A program made the position numbers and the translations under genes. DNA of 64,000 bases, from positions 2,599,001 to 2,663,000 of the forward strand of contig NC_134685.1 in the NCBI RefSeq assembly GCF_024713945.1. The letters run 5' to 3'. Positions 35,988 to 53,329 of this stretch are shown one piece after another. The notes under the pieces are model-generated. The model worked only from the letters and a program-made list of their open reading frames with translations. It was not told the DNA's origin and searched no databases. Source of the stretch: Dermatophagoides farinae. Taxonomy: Eukaryota; Arthropoda; Arachnida; Sarcoptiformes; Pyroglyphidae. Positions within the stretch are counted from its first letter, which is position 1. Each line of letters starts with the position of its first letter.

Positions 35988-38427
35988 ATGGCTCAAGTGG
36001 ATGAACAATCCGTCATGATGGAACATGATGTGGATGCTGAATCCATTGTGAGTAATCCAGTCACTGGCAATCGCCAGATAAACATCCAAATCGCTAACAA
36101 TCAACAGCTTTCGGCCCAATCAAAAACTGCGCCCAGTCTTTTCCGGCAAAGTCATCTCGATTCATCCATAAATGATTCAAGCGATGGTGTCATAACGGTC
36201 ATGTGGCGTAATCTGGTCTACTCAGTCCAGAGAAAACAATTGAATCTCTCCAATTGTTTCCATGGTGGCTCACCAATGACCAGCCAGAAGCGAACCATAC
36301 TAAAAGGAATTAGCGGCAGATTCAGAAGTGGCCATCTTACCGCTGTTATGGGCCCTTCTGGATCAGGCAAATCTACAATGCTCGAATGTATCGTTGGATT
36401 TCGGAAAAAAGGATTGTCGGGCAATGTGACTGTGGCCTGCGATCAGTCTGATCATGGTCTTGACAATGTTCGAGTAGCACTCATATCACAAACTGACTAT
36501 CTGATCGAGGCGTTCACCGTTCGTGAGATGTTGGTCTATGCATCACGACTCAAAAATCACGCTCGGCAGATACCTATCGAACAGGAACAGCAATTGGAAC
36601 AAGTGGTGGCAACAGTAAGCGACGGTCAAATCGGTGGAAATAGTGCCGAAACGAATGATCACAATGGCTCGAAAAACATACTGATTGAGCCGCGACGAAG
36701 AAAGTCAAGCAATTATCATCATCAGCTGGCCCTCAATGTTATCCACCGACTTGGATTGGATGTTTGTACCGACACTAAAGCTGCCAATTGTTCTGGTGGC
36801 CAGAAAAAACGCATTTCAATCGGCGTCGAAATGATATCCAAGTAAGTAATAATCATATAATATTCACATCATTCGATTATCGATATGAATTTCACTTTGT
36901 CAGACCCAACATACTGATTTTGGATGAACCAACCAGTGGTTTGGACAGTTCAGCTTGCTTTCAGACCGTTTCGGTTATGCAAGGATTGACCAAAGATCCG
37001 CACTATCCAACCGGTGTTGTGTGCACGATCCATCAGCCGTCGGCTCGTGTTTTCAATCTGTTTGATCACATTTACATCATCTCTTACAATGGTTATTGCA
37101 TCTATGAGGGAACACCCCAGCATATGCTAGATTATCTGTCCAACGTTGGTCTGGTTTGCCCTCAATTTCATAATCCAGCCGATTTTATCGCTGAAGTAGC
37201 TTCTGGTGAATACGGCCATGATGAAGTACAACGATTGATCGAAGTCAAAGAACGAAACGATCTTCGATTACCAGACGATCAGGTTGGATCTGATCTAAGC
37301 TTGGCACAATATTCGTCGCAAATTCACTATCCGACTTTTCTACACATTTGGATTTTGTTGCAACGAACCACCAAGCAAATACTGCGGGATCCGATGCTCA
37401 ACTGGCTTCGGCTTTTCTCTCACGTGATTACCGCCATCTTCATTGGATTGTTGTATGGCACTGAGGTGGGTGAACCGGCCCTCTGTCCACCTTTAGAATC
37501 GCCTCTCAACGACTTGGAACGATTCTCAGAATATCGAGCCAAGTATCAGGCCGATTTGATCACTAGCACCGAGAATCTGGCCTTCATATTCTTTACATTG
37601 ATGTTTACGTTGTTTGGAGCCATGATGCCCATTATCATGACATTCCCAGCTAATCTGAATGTTTTGAAAAAAGAAAAGATCAACGGATGGTATAGTCTGG
37701 CTGCCTATTACACAGCTTTGTCGTTGGCCGAAATTCCGTTCCAAGTTAGTATCGATATCAAACTTTCTATTTGATTAAATTAAACTTTATTACATTGCAG
37801 ATTTGTTTTCCGACATCGTTTGCCGTTATTGGCTACATAATGACTGGACAAACCATGACCGTGGAACGATTCGGCTTGTTTCTACTCATTAACATACTGA
37901 TGGCATTCGCTGCCCAAAGTCAAGGATTGTTGATCGGTGGCTTGTTTATGTCGGATGCAAGTGCAGCTGTTTTCCTGGGCCCAATCACCACCGTACCGAT
38001 CATGCTGTTTGGTGGCTTTTTCGTCCGTATTTCAACCCTTCCTAGCTATCTGAAGGTGTTTGGCTACACATCTTACTTGCGATATGCATTCGAATTGATG
38101 ATAATGACCCTTTATGGTTTAGATCGATGCAAATTGGATCCAGAACAGTTGGCAATGAATGCAACGGCTGAGAAACCTGAATGGATTGGCATGGCGACCA
38201 TGATTCTGGGTGAAGGAGGCGAACAATTTATTGATGGCTTTGCACGAAGTCTAGGCGGTACTTTCGATCCAAGTTCTGGTAAAAAGTATGCCTCATCCTT
38301 ATTGGATCAGTTCGACGTAGATGAAGATTACTTTTACAGCCACTTTGCCATTATGTTACTATTCATACTCATTCTGCGATTGGCCACCTATTTTGTTGTT
38401 GCTATCAAGATCAACAAACGCGACTGA
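35988..38427 (+). CDS. ABC transporter subfamily G half-transporter (ABCG1/ABCG4/white-like)
   Basis: Exons 35988-36841, 36904-37744 and 37801-38427 (introns 62 and 56 bp) give 773 aa. The order is nucleotide-binding domain then membrane domain, the reverse layout typical of ABCG, so it must dimerise. Seen: Walker A GPSGSGKST (about residues 122-130), Q-loop region ISQTDYLIEAFTVREML, signature NCSGGQKKRISIGVEM, Walker B plus D-loop ILILDEPTSGLDSS, and H-loop CTIHQPSARVF. A transmembrane half follows, with the GLLYG motif and six hydrophobic segments, ending IKINKRD. A poorly conserved insert of about 50 residues, containing a basic EPRRRKSS stretch, lies ahead of the signature. The ABCG1/4 relation suggests sterol or lipid export, but the substrate is not provable here. 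Codons look more GC-rich than in the genes to the left. Confidence 0.92.
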
Positions 38428-38837
38428 GCATCAATCTACACCTGAATAACAACAATATATTCATTTGCAATAGCAAACATTGAGAAGATTAACATTCAAA
38501 TTCTTTCACATTGGCTTAGTCCAACTAATGGAATGCATTGTATCCAGAACAATAAAACGACAAAGGAATGTGTGTGGCCATTCATTATGGCATCAATCAA
38601 ACTGATGATCCATGACCATGTTTCAACAAAAAAAACACTTCACTTTTTGGAAAAAAAATCTTCTTTTGTTTATGCCAAGTTTTTTTTCCCAACCTTACAT
38701 AATATATTCTATAGAATTGCAATTATTATATGATGTAGCTTTTTAATAATGAAAATAATAAAATTTACTTGTCTGTTTACGATACAATTCAGGTGTAGTC
38801 TAGTTATTATCTATAGGGATTCTATGGTTATTGATTG
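38428..38837. other. Convergent spacer ABCG / EF-hand gene
   Basis: 410 bp of shared 3' flank. AATAAA-like signals occur at about 38550 for ABCG and near 38760. No gene is seen. Confidence 0.45.
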
Positions 38838-39979
38838 TTATGGCTTTTTCTTTACACGTTTCTCCAATTCTTCGATCGGTATTGAATCAAATGGTCCGCA
38901 GATATATTTGCCTTTGCTAGAGTATAAATGAATGAATAATTTAAAATTAATAGTTAGCAAACACATGTACACATATACCTGTTTGGATCCATTGAGACCC
39001 AAAAGTCGTAAACGGTTGCTTTGAATCGGTCAGAATTCAGAGCATTCTCGTTGTTAGTACGATCCTCATCGATCAGCATGTAATCAAAATGTTCCTGTGC
39101 TTTGGATGTATCCATCTTAAGATTGGCGATGTATTTTTTGTAATCTTTGATGCAGAACAAGCCATCCTCTGTAACGATGAAAAAACAACCAAAGAGAGTC
39201 GATCGTTGACATTGAATGGATAAAAATGAATAAATAGCACTGTTGTATTCGATGCACGTATTTATCATTCTTTTTTTTTTGTTTATCTTGTTATCGTGCT
39301 GGTTGCATAATTCATTTCAATTCAATTGTCGAAGCAAAAAAAAAGCGTTAATGGGCTATTTATGACAAGCAATCAACTCATTTGATGCATCATTATCATT
39401 GGAAACAGAAAAAAAAACAGGTAACCGAATCTGCTTCTACTACTTACTGTTGGCATCACAACAAAGGAAAAAGAGTTGTAAATAGATTTTCAAGAATTCG
39501 GGCAATTCGCCAAACGATTTGGTATTCTTGCCGAGTTGTTTGAAAAAATCCAACCATTCGTGAAATTCGACATATTTGTCCTGTAACAATCATACAATGA
39601 AAATAAATTGATGCTACTAAATGATAATGACAGTGATAATGATGAGCAAAGAAAACCTTGTTCGAATCGGCATAGGATGTTAGTTCGTTCCACCATTTTT
39701 CAAAGATTGATTGCCATCGTTCGACCACCTCTTTTTCGGGTTGACGACCACGTCGTTGAATTTTAGCGAATTTTTCTGCAAGCAAACGAAAATCTTCCCA
39801 TGAAAGAATGCCATCATGGTTCTCATCTTCATTGTTCCATTGTTCATATTGGATACAATCAAAATAAATCAGCGACGAATAAGATATGCTGGCAAAGCAA
39901 AGCAAAAACACTTACCCCAAAAGTTGAGAAATGTAAACAAATGTTTGTGACGAAGGAATCCATCATCTGTTGTGGTCAT
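38838..39979 (-). CDS. Sarcoplasmic calcium-binding protein / calexcitin-type EF-hand protein
   Basis: Five exons: 39916-39979, 39657-39826, 39448-39580, 38979-39168 and 38838-38916. All are GT-AG and in phase, giving 211 aa. It is an invertebrate cytosolic Ca2+ buffer/sensor of the SCP-calexcitin group, found in muscle and neurons. EF loop 1 is DENHDGILSWED, whose first residue is split over the exon 1/2 junction; that is why the nearer AG was rejected as acceptor. Loop 2 is DSNKDKYVEFHE and loop 3 DANKDGLFCIKD. The fourth site (DPNSKGKYICGP) lacks acidic ligands and should not bind Ca2+. The spacing and the aromatic-rich linkers (FEKWWNEL, FHEWLDFFKQLG) are those of the family. The C-terminus is basic. 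Confidence 0.88.
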
Positions 39980-41142
39980 TGTGGTGGTCCTTTGTCCAGC
40001 TTGGAATCAACTCTTGAAAAACGGTAACGGACACTTGAAACACTTTTTTTTTGTTTATTTTATTTGTTTATTTGTTACATTAGCCACAAAAACTTCAATC
40101 TTCAATGAATCAGAATGATGACAAATCTCATCTTACACTGTTGCTGTTGCTGTTGCAGCTACTGTAGCTAGAATTTGAATGTCGAGTGTCGAACATTTTG
40201 TTCGTTTGTTTGATTGAATTGGTTAAACAAAATAAAAATAAAATGAATGTTGCTGCTGCCAACAAATATATGCCAAATGGTTGATCACATATAGATAGAT
40301 GTGTGTCTTTTTTTATATATAATCTATAAATAAAGACAATCTTTCAGCCTATTCAATTCAATAATTCCATCATCCACACACACTATAAAGACAAATGAAA
40401 TGTTGAATTCGACAGATTCCTTTTTATTCAGATTGCCAATCAAGTCGTAAGATGTCGCCACTTGGCTCAAGAATTGTATCCATCATCAATTTTGATCAAG
40501 AAAAAGAGATGAAGAGAGAATAAAAAAATCGTTTTTTGGTCGGAAAACCAAAATTCAATTACCGTTTCAGCTGGATCGATTGCCACCAACGCAAGCAATT
40601 AGTAAACATTGTTTTTAGCTTCAAGGCATTTTTTTTTATCCAATGAATCGATTTTGAATGTGAATTGTGCCACATTCAGCAGATTATATGTAGTCAAAAA
40701 AGACCAATCAAATGTGTGTGTGTGTGTGTGGATCGTAATTTTTAATCATATAATTCGATAGATAAATACATCAAGTAGCAACAACAACAACAACAACAAC
40801 AAAAAATCAACCACAATAAATGGATACAAGCCCATTACCCAATCAAGCTCTATATATGTGTCTGTGTGTGTGTGTGTTTGTGTATTCTTTACCTGTCTGT
40901 CTTGATTTTTTGTCATCTAAGTTTGTATGTTTTGTGTATGTAAAAAGAGATAAAGAGATATAGGTGTGTTAAGGGTGTTGTTAGCATCTGTATATTAATT
41001 CATATGATGAATGTGAATTGGACATTGATTGATTAATTTAATTTATTGGATTTAAATGGTATACCAACATTCATGATATATAGATGTAGATGATGATATT
41101 TTGATGACGATGATGATGATGATGATTCATGTTTTTATTTCA
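39980..41142. other. Intergenic between the EF-hand gene and the muscarinic receptor
   Basis: 1.16 kb with no recognisable gene. It contains the EF-hand gene promoter side and the receptor 3' UTR, (TG)n runs at about 40713-40730 and 40860-40882, (AAC)n at 40780-40802 and (GAT)n near 41110. Confidence 0.5.
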
Positions 41143-44405
<3,263 letters not shown>

Positions 44406-47001
44406 ATGGGGAAGGTGAATATGTCACTTCATAAACCTGTCATTTATCAATGGCAGGATGTAGACAGCCATTGGCACTGAAATGAATAAACCGTTTTAGC
44501 TATCTATAGAATGAATAAAAGAAAGAAAGAAAGAAAGAAAAAAAAGAGAATTTTTTTTTTTGGAATTAGATTTGGTCTGGTTTCAATTGTATTGTCTTGG
44601 TTGGTTTGTTTGTTTGTCAATTTCATTCATTCATTTTTTTTGTTTTTGTTTATTTTTTTGAACTGACACACGAATACAGCAAAAATGACAACAACGACAA
44701 CAACAACAACAACAAAAACGGCGATGACGGCTGCAACTGCCGAGCTCAGCAGGCCCGATCAAATCTGTACAATCAAAACAACAACTAAATCCCGGTATTT
44801 TTTTTTTCTCTCACCAATTCGAATCGAGTATCAGAGAACATCAACATCGTCATCAGATCGGAAGAATACTATATGCGTGTGTAGTGTATGGAACCATCAG
44901 ATGACAACAGCCTTATTGTATATTGTATATTGTGTTGCTGTTTCCTATCCACAATGATGTTTGCTGTTTATGTCAGCAACAATCCAGTGCATCAATTTGG
45001 CAAATTACATTTCCTTTATTTTTTTTTTTTGTTCCCCATTTTTATTCACAAAGCCAAAAACAATGGCCATAGTAGTAAAAAATGGATTTGACAAATGAGA
45101 TCGTATGCTATCAATGTATGATATCATTTGAGATTCGATCTTTATTCATTCATTCATTCATTCATTTATTCATTTATTAATTGATTTATGATGACGGCAA
45201 CCCCACATTCTACACCTTGTCATCATATGTAAATTTTAATCATTCTCATTATCATTATCACAGTGTAATTGAGTAATTATTGAAAATAATGACAATGATC
45301 ATCATCATCATCATCATCATCAACATCGAGAATCCAGAATATCGAGCACGTGCTTTTGTATTGGTTATGTCAAAACCTGATTGTGAGATTCTATTCACCA
45401 CAATCAATGACAAACTAACTGGCTGGTTTGCTGACTGGCTGTCAAGTCAATTTGGTGCTGTTTTTGTTGTTGTTGTTGTTTGAAGACAAAAAAAAACGCC
45501 TCAGATGTGAAATACGCCCTTGCGTTGCAAAATTTTTTTTTTTTTTTTTTTAATTAAAATCCAATGAACCAGTCGGTTTGATTCCTTTTTTTCTATTTTG
45601 ATCCATTCATACATTGTTATTGTTGAATGATGCAGATGGCATGAAAGAAGAGAGAATCATCAGTTCAACGAAGAATTTAGAATGAAAATAGAATGGACTA
45701 ACTGTCTCGTAAAGGCGATTATCATCATCACCATCATCATCATGTTGTGTCCATTCGAGTGGTAAATATTGACAGACGTGTTGTAAAACATTCTTTCGAC
45801 ATGGCCATCGTCGTTGTTGTTGTTGTCTTAATCTATCTACTAGGTTTGCATCAATCCACACTACTATAGCTTTGCTTGTCTAAAATTCTGTTTGAAATTC
45901 TGTGAAATAAAAAGACACAATGTGTATGTATCCATTCTCTATCTTGATTCTTGATTTTTCTTTTAAGTTTTCAATTTACAGTTGAACAATTCTTTTAATC
46001 AAATTCATCATTCATTCATTCATCGTTATATTAGCTGCTACTGCTGGTGCTGCCCAAAATTTAAGCTGATTAATCATCTGTGTGTGTGTGTACTGTATAG
46101 ATCACACACACACACACACAAACATTTCATGTTCATCACATATGATTTGTTTTAATTGATTCATCATCATCATTATCAAGGCAAAATAAGGGCTAAAAAT
46201 GTCCAGAATTTCAATCAGAGAAAAAAAAACAAACTTGTTACGTTCAATTTTATTTGCTCAATTCATTCGATGTTTCATATACAGAATCTTTAAAAACAAA
46301 AATTAAAAAAAAATGATAAATTGATGAACCAAAGAAAAACAGCCGATAATAATACAAGATCGATTACAAATTGATCCATTTGTCATCATTATCGGAATTT
46401 TTTTTTTAGTTCGTTTGTTCATCCATCGATTATAATCATTATCCATTTATACATGTGTGATTATGATGAATCTAGAATCTAGGAATCTAGATAGATAGAT
46501 AGATAAATAGATTGGGCAAAATGGACAAAATATATTGGCTTTGTTTACAAATTTGAAAAATGATGACGTTTGTCTATTGACTTAATATGGTACAAAGAAA
46601 AAAAAAATTTTTTTTGATTCACAGGAGAGATTCACAACAAATTCTTTGCGTGTGTGTGTGTGTGTGTGTGAATGGAACGAGTGAAACGAACAAATAGGTT
46701 GAAGAAATCGATGGCAATAAAAAGCAACAAAAAAAATATAGAAAAAAAGCCTAGTCGTCTTTAAAAATAAAAAAATATTGGTTCATCGGTGTATATTTTT
46801 TTTTTCGCAAAACGACAAATTCATTGAATATTCATCATTCATCATTCGTATATTTAGCAAGTTTAGCAATGAAAAAAAAAATTCCGGAACAGGAAACAAT
46901 GACTAGATATATATATAGAGAGAGAGAGATGGTTTGTTTGTTGTTTATGAAATAAAAAAAAATGGGGGCTAAGTAGCAAATAATAATAAAATCGAATGGA
47001 A

Positions 47002-47051
<50 letters not shown>

Positions 47052-47649
47052 TGTGTATGTTCAGTATATTTATGTTTGGTTCCAAATTCAGAATTCAGAA
47101 TTCAGAATTCAAAGTTCTGTATCACGAATCGAGTTCCCATCTTGTTCGCTTGCATGCTTTCTTGCTTGCTTACCATTAATTTCCATTTCTTAAGAATATT
47201 TGTTGATTTAGTTGAATTTATTCTGATTCTGTATATATTTCATTAGATTCTTATATCACATTTCATTTCACATTTGTTTTTTTTTTTGTTTTTTTTTGTT
47301 TCTTATTGCATCGTGTATCTTTCTCTCTCTCTCGCTCTCTAGAAAGTCATCAGGCAAACATCATCGTCAACATTATTCCCGGTAACGGTATTTCGTTACG
47401 GTTCATATATAATCAATATATGTGTGCAGGAAAACAAACATATATTCATTTGATTCCTTTCGACAAGCTCATCATCATCATCAATGTCGTTGTTGGTCGT
47501 TTTTTTTTTTTTTTGATCCTGAAAAAAATCACCATCATCATTATCGTCGTTATTATTATATATAAATGTCATCCATTCAACAACAACAACAACACATTCA
47601 CATTCATAATGTATAAATATCTTTCCAATACACTTGGGACATACACACA

Positions 47650-47680
<31 letters not shown>

Positions 47681-48711
47681 TTATGACTTTTGGCATCGAT
47701 AACCACTGTTGTTGTTGTTTTTCAATACTCAACAACAATAGGTCATCCATTCCATTCTATTTGCCACCTTGTTGGAAGACAGCAAGACTTTGTTTTTCAT
47801 TTCATTAGTAGATGGAAATAGAAATTCAAGGAAAAAAAATTCTGAAAAAAAAATTCTGTCTTATGTCTTATGTCTTCATTCAGGACATACTACAGGTTTA
47901 GCTCTTCTATTTCATTCATCATTATGTTTGTACCATAATCATCTTTATAATCATCATCATCATCATTGTCATCATCATTATAATCATCATCATCTTCATC
48001 TTCATCATTAATGAATTGTATCCAATTCAATTATTAATATTAAACATCATCATCATCATACATATGTTTGTCTGTTGTTGTTGTTGTTGTTGTGTATGTT
48101 TTCCATTCTAATCAATGGTCAATGAGTTTGTCTCTTGATTACATCATTAATGTACTATATAGATATGGATACCATAGAATAGAATAAATAAATAAATAAA
48201 AAAAATGTCAAAAGTGGTCATTCTCATATTGTATAAATGGACACAATTGAATCGATTTTTATGAAATTCACATAATATCGATATTGACTGGTCAATGTGT
48301 GTGTGTGTGTGTGTATAATTTGTCCATAGAATGCAAAAGAAAAAAAAATAACAGCTCATTAGCGCCAAAGAATCATTATGGAATGTATACATTTTTATAA
48401 ATAATGATCTCAAAACCGGACGTTAATTGATATCTACTACTACTCTAACTACAACTAAAACTACTACTACTAAATATATCGTATATCGATGTTTCAATTA
48501 TTAATAATAAAAAAAAACAAACGTGAATGAACAACATATAACAATATTGTGTATGTGTGTTTGTGTATTCGTAATAGGATGTGCCTGATTTATTATCATC
48601 ATTATCTAAGGAATAAAAAAAAAATCGGCCGCCAGATGACATTTTCATTGTTGATGATTATGATGATGATGATGATGATTATAACAAGGCAAACTGGATG
48701 GCTCATGGACT

Positions 48712-48741
48712 ATTGAACAATTGTAGCCACAATTGTTCAAT
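48712..48741. repeat. Perfect stem-loop, 13-bp arms and 4-nt loop
   Basis: ATTGAACAATTGT, loop AGCC, ACAATTGTTCAAT. The arms are exact reverse complements and, unlike most repeats here, are not microsatellite sequence. No T-run marks it as a terminator, and no gene adjoins it. Confidence 0.8.
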
Positions 48742-49740
48742 TGAATTTGAATTTGAATTTAAAATTTGCACATCAAACACACACACACACACACAGAGAA
48801 TAACAATGGAACAAAAAAATATTCTTTAAAAAGCATAGATTCAAAGATTGATCAAAGGTGTTCGTACCATCACATAATCATCATCAATATATTTAAATTG
48901 TATCATTAGGTATGTCAACATAAATCATCCATTCGATTCTACTGTTGATCATCATCATGTCCAGCGGTCAAACAAACTTTTTTCATTTTTTTTTTTTTTG
49001 CTTGCAAACATATCAAAAATATTGATTAATTATCACTTGCAGCTTGTGGCTGTCACTGTTACTGTTTTCCGGTCATTTTATATGGTCAAAACAGTGGAAA
49101 AAAATACAAACTTTACAAGTGTAATAGTCATAATGGTCAATTGAATGACAATTTTTTTTTCAAATTTATCATCATCATCATCATCATTTCTAATTATAAA
49201 AATTGTTAATAATTGATAAATAATATGCAAACATTCCGGCAAGTTGATGGCTTCATTATTTATTTTTTTTTTTTTTTTCATTCAATTTACTATTGACAAT
49301 GTTCATAGAGCAAAAAAAAAAACTTTGGGCTCCAAAAATCAGCCCACCAAAATTCATCATCATCAACAACAACAACAACAACAACAACAACAAAAATCAT
49401 CAGACATGGACTCGATTTGAATATAAATTAAATGGAACGCCAGAAAAAAAAATTCTTTTGTGCCCCCTCTCTCTCTGTCTCTTTGCTTTTCTCCACTATT
49501 CCATATTGGAATATCGGTAGTATTACACCAACAACAACAACAACAACAACAACAGACACAAATAATAATCGCACATTCCGAAAGCTTTCGAATTATTATT
49601 ATTATTATTGGTAAACTATCTATCTATCTATCTATCTATGGCCAAATCTGAGCTATTGCACTGCATGAGCCCCAAAGGAGAAGAAAAAGATGGAGATGGG
49701 AAAAAAAACTGGGTTATCATACCATCTCTATTCCACTCTT

Positions 49741-49779
<39 letters not shown>

Positions 49780-52224
49780 AAATCACGATGTATTCAATCA
49801 TCATCATCATCATTGCACAACATGATCATTGCACACACACACACATTATATCCTTCGATCTATTTCTCTCTGTATGTCGGTACACATCTTTGATCGGCTT
49901 GGACAAAGCCAAAAAAAAAGAAAAAAAAAATCTTTTCATCTTTATCCTCGAATAAACACTAAAATAAGATGTTGAAGGGATTTATATGTTTCTGATTTCT
50001 GGTTTCATTTTCTTTTTTCATTCGTATACACGTGTTTGGCTCTCACACAAAGATGATCATCATCATCATGATCATGATCATCATGATGACGAGTTGAGCA
50101 TTTTAATAAGGCGATGAAGAACATGTTGATGTAGAATGTGATGATGATTCTCTGATCGATGTGTGTGTGTGTCTGTGTATATGTTTTTAGCCATTCTTCT
50201 ATTCTGGAATTCGTTACTAGGAATAAATAATATTTTAGCCCATCATATCACATCATTATTAGGGGAAACAGAGGAAGGGGTAAACAGCAATGTGTGTGTG
50301 TGTGTGTGATTATTATTCTCTCTCTGGGTGTTTATTTATTCGGCTGCCAGTCAATCTCATGCAACCGTTAATCTGGCATCTGAATCTTTTGCCGTTTTTT
50401 TTTTTGGCCTATTGATTCATTGATACTTGACTTAATTTTAACTAAACACTTTTTTCTTACTAATAATAATTTGAAAATTTCAAACAAAATTCATGGATGG
50501 ATCCAACACACACACAGATTCTCATCATTCATGAATAATACAAATGTCAATGAGATGGATTTTTCTTTGTTGCACTAAATACTAAATATATTTTGGTCAA
50601 GTAAACTTGTACAAAATGCAAGGTGTACGAGTGTGTGTGTGTGTGTGTATATGTATGTCGAATGATGCCAAAAAGAAAACAAAAAAGTTTAAGAAAAGAA
50701 AACTTTGATGATGATGAAATGATAATCGCATTATGATGATGATGATGATGATTATTATTATGATTATAATCATCATTGACAGCCACAATGGACGCATGCT
50801 CGAAACGAATTCTATGTATACTAATATAGTGGAAAAAAAAGTAAAGAATCTATCGAAGATTTCATCTGATCATCATCATCATCATCATCAAAAAATTCGT
50901 GAATTCGGTCGCTGTGCATTCATTCATTCATTCATTCATTCATTATAACCATCATCATTTGCTTCATTCGATTCACATACATACAATCCCTAGAGGCTTG
51001 AGATTCTTTTTCCGCTGCCTATTTTATTGTTGCACCATCACTATCACCATCACCATCACCACCGCCATACCATACCAATCGAGAATGTTACTCATATTGA
51101 GAATTTCATTTTCACTTTAACTGAAAGCTATCAACATTAAAAAGAATCCAAAGATGATGTGATGATGATGACGATGACGATGATGATGTTGTTGTTGTTG
51201 TTCATGTGTCCATGACATTCCCAAATATTCATTCATTCACATAGTGAGATTGATTCTCATCGTTTCTAGTAGTAAACAAACAAAAAAAATCCTCTTTTTT
51301 TTACTTAATCAATTGATTGATCGATTCACCTGACCTGTGTGTGTGTCTAGAGTGTGTGTGTGTGTATAGAGAGAGAATGTTCCATAGAGAGCATGAGAAA
51401 TGGTTTGGGAAATTCCCTTGCTGACACGGCCGGCATAAACATACACACACACTTGATTCATTTTGGAACCAAAAAAATTTTTTTTTTTTTGGGCATAAAT
51501 CGATTGGTTGGTCGGTCGGTATGGTGATAACAATCATAAAAAAATGAAAATGACAATGATGATGATGATTGTTCCAGATGGTGTGATTTAGATTCTTCAA
51601 ACACACACACACACCAATTTATTGAATTATCATTTTTTTTACGACACTATAAGACTATTGTTGTTGTTGTTGTTGTGAAAAATAAAAAAGAAAAAATTCA
51701 TTTATGATCACAAAGTGACAAACACACACACACACACACACGCATCCTGTTCCTGAACAAGCAATTGATTTGTTAGTCATCATCATCATCATCATTGTCA
51801 TTCATCAAGAATAAATTATCATCAATCAATAGAATATATCGTTATAATAATTGATGGAACAAAAAAAAAAAAACAATCATCCAACAATCGATATGAATTG
51901 ACAATTGGAATTGTTTTTCAAAAAAAAAAAAATGAATGAATGAATGAATAAATGAATAAGTGCAAAATTTACAAACACACACACAGAATCTACCAGTTAG
52001 AATATATATATCGATCGATTCTGGAAATGAGAATTCTCCACATAATATGAGGAATGTCTTGTCTTGTCTTGTTTTTTTTTTCGATGATGATGATGATGAT
52101 GATGATGATATATGGTAATTAGTTCATTTACCATTTTTTCAGTTGAATTCATTCTAATCAAAGGTTTCAAACATTTTCAAGTAAGTGGACTGTTATCTCT
52201 TTTTTTTTATTATTCTTTGCTTTG

Positions 52225-52272
<48 letters not shown>
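52225..52272. repeat. (CAT)16 microsatellite
   Basis: An uninterrupted CAT trinucleotide run of 48 bp, the longest example of the CAT/GAT motif that pervades the window and that also codes the Asp, His and Ser tracts in its proteins. Confidence 0.9.
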
Positions 52273-52574
52273 TATTGTGTATGACAATGAATTTAATTAA
52301 ATTTTATTATCATCATTCAGTTGTATTGCCTGGCAACAACAACAACAACAACAACATTAACAAAAACACACCGAGAGAATTAGGTGTAAAATGAGGTCAT
52401 TCATCAGAATCCAGAATCTATATTTTTCACTGGTTAATTTTGTTATATATTTTCTCACAAAAGTCATCAAGTCAATAAACTCTATAGGATTTTTTTTTTC
52501 TCAAAATTCAACAAAATTTTTTTTTCACTTATTCACTCACTTTTTGATTCTATTTCTACCACCATCACCATCGA

Positions 52575-52605
<31 letters not shown>

Positions 52606-53261
52606 ATCAGATATAATATCGATGAATGACCCATAGTGAAGAAAAACAAAACAAAAAAAAGAGATACACTTGCACTTGTTGATGAAAAATTGTGAACAAA
52701 CCAAACAAACCGACCAAATTGATGATAATTAATTAACTTACCATTGTTTTTATGTTGTTTTGTTTTGTTTTGTTTTCAATTTTGATTCGAATTTCAATGA
52801 TGAAATAAGCAATAACAACAACAACATGCTGTGTGTGTGTGTGTGTATGTATGTGCGTCTGATATTTATTTGCATCATCACCATCATATTGAACATCACA
52901 CCATATCACCATCACCATCAACAATAATGCCACCATTAACAACCATCAACAACAAATAAAGACAGATATATATAAAAGTTGAAATTGACAAAGCCCCAGG
53001 CATGATAAATGTTTATATTCTTGTTTCGTTTCATCATCATCATCATTGTTGTTGTTGTTGTTGTTGTTGGTAGTGTTGTTGTTGCTGCTGTTATAATCTG
53101 GGATGGAATTTTCATTTTCAATAGAACACAAGTAAATTGTCAAAATTCAAATATAAACTAAACTAAAAAAAAAAAAAAATGAGTTGATTCAGAATTTTTT
53201 TTTTTTTTTTTTTTGAAAGCAAAATTGAACCACTCTAGACCTTGAGGGTTTTTGAATTGTT

Positions 53262-53329
53262 TGATGCTGTGTGTGATGATGATGCATTTAGCATCAAACA
53301 TCATCATCATCATCATTATCACAGCATCA
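53262..53329. other. Imperfect hairpin with a miR-2-family-like seed on the 3' arm (weak)
   Basis: TGATGCTGTG (53262-53271) pairs with CACAGCATCA (53320-53329), and the stem extends inward through TGATGATGATG against CATCATCATCAT. The 3' arm contains TATCACAGC, which includes the TATCACAG seed of arthropod miR-2/13. The remaining mature sequence does not match, and much of the stem is microsatellite, so this is only a candidate fold. Confidence 0.2.

Noticed and set aside
39827-39900. Nearer splice acceptor (CCAG) for exon 2 of the EF-hand gene
   Set aside because: It breaks the phase and destroys EF loop 1. The acceptor at 39827-39828 restores Asp-Glu-Asn-His-Asp-Gly in frame.
45607-45861. 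84-codon minus-strand open frame in the gene-poor region
   Set aside because: Gln and Asp runs come from microsatellites; the remaining sequence matches nothing I recognise and has no clear exon boundaries.
49650-49675. TATTGCACT string similar to the miR-92 seed
   Set aside because: Only the seed matches, the rest differs, and no complementary arm is visible nearby.
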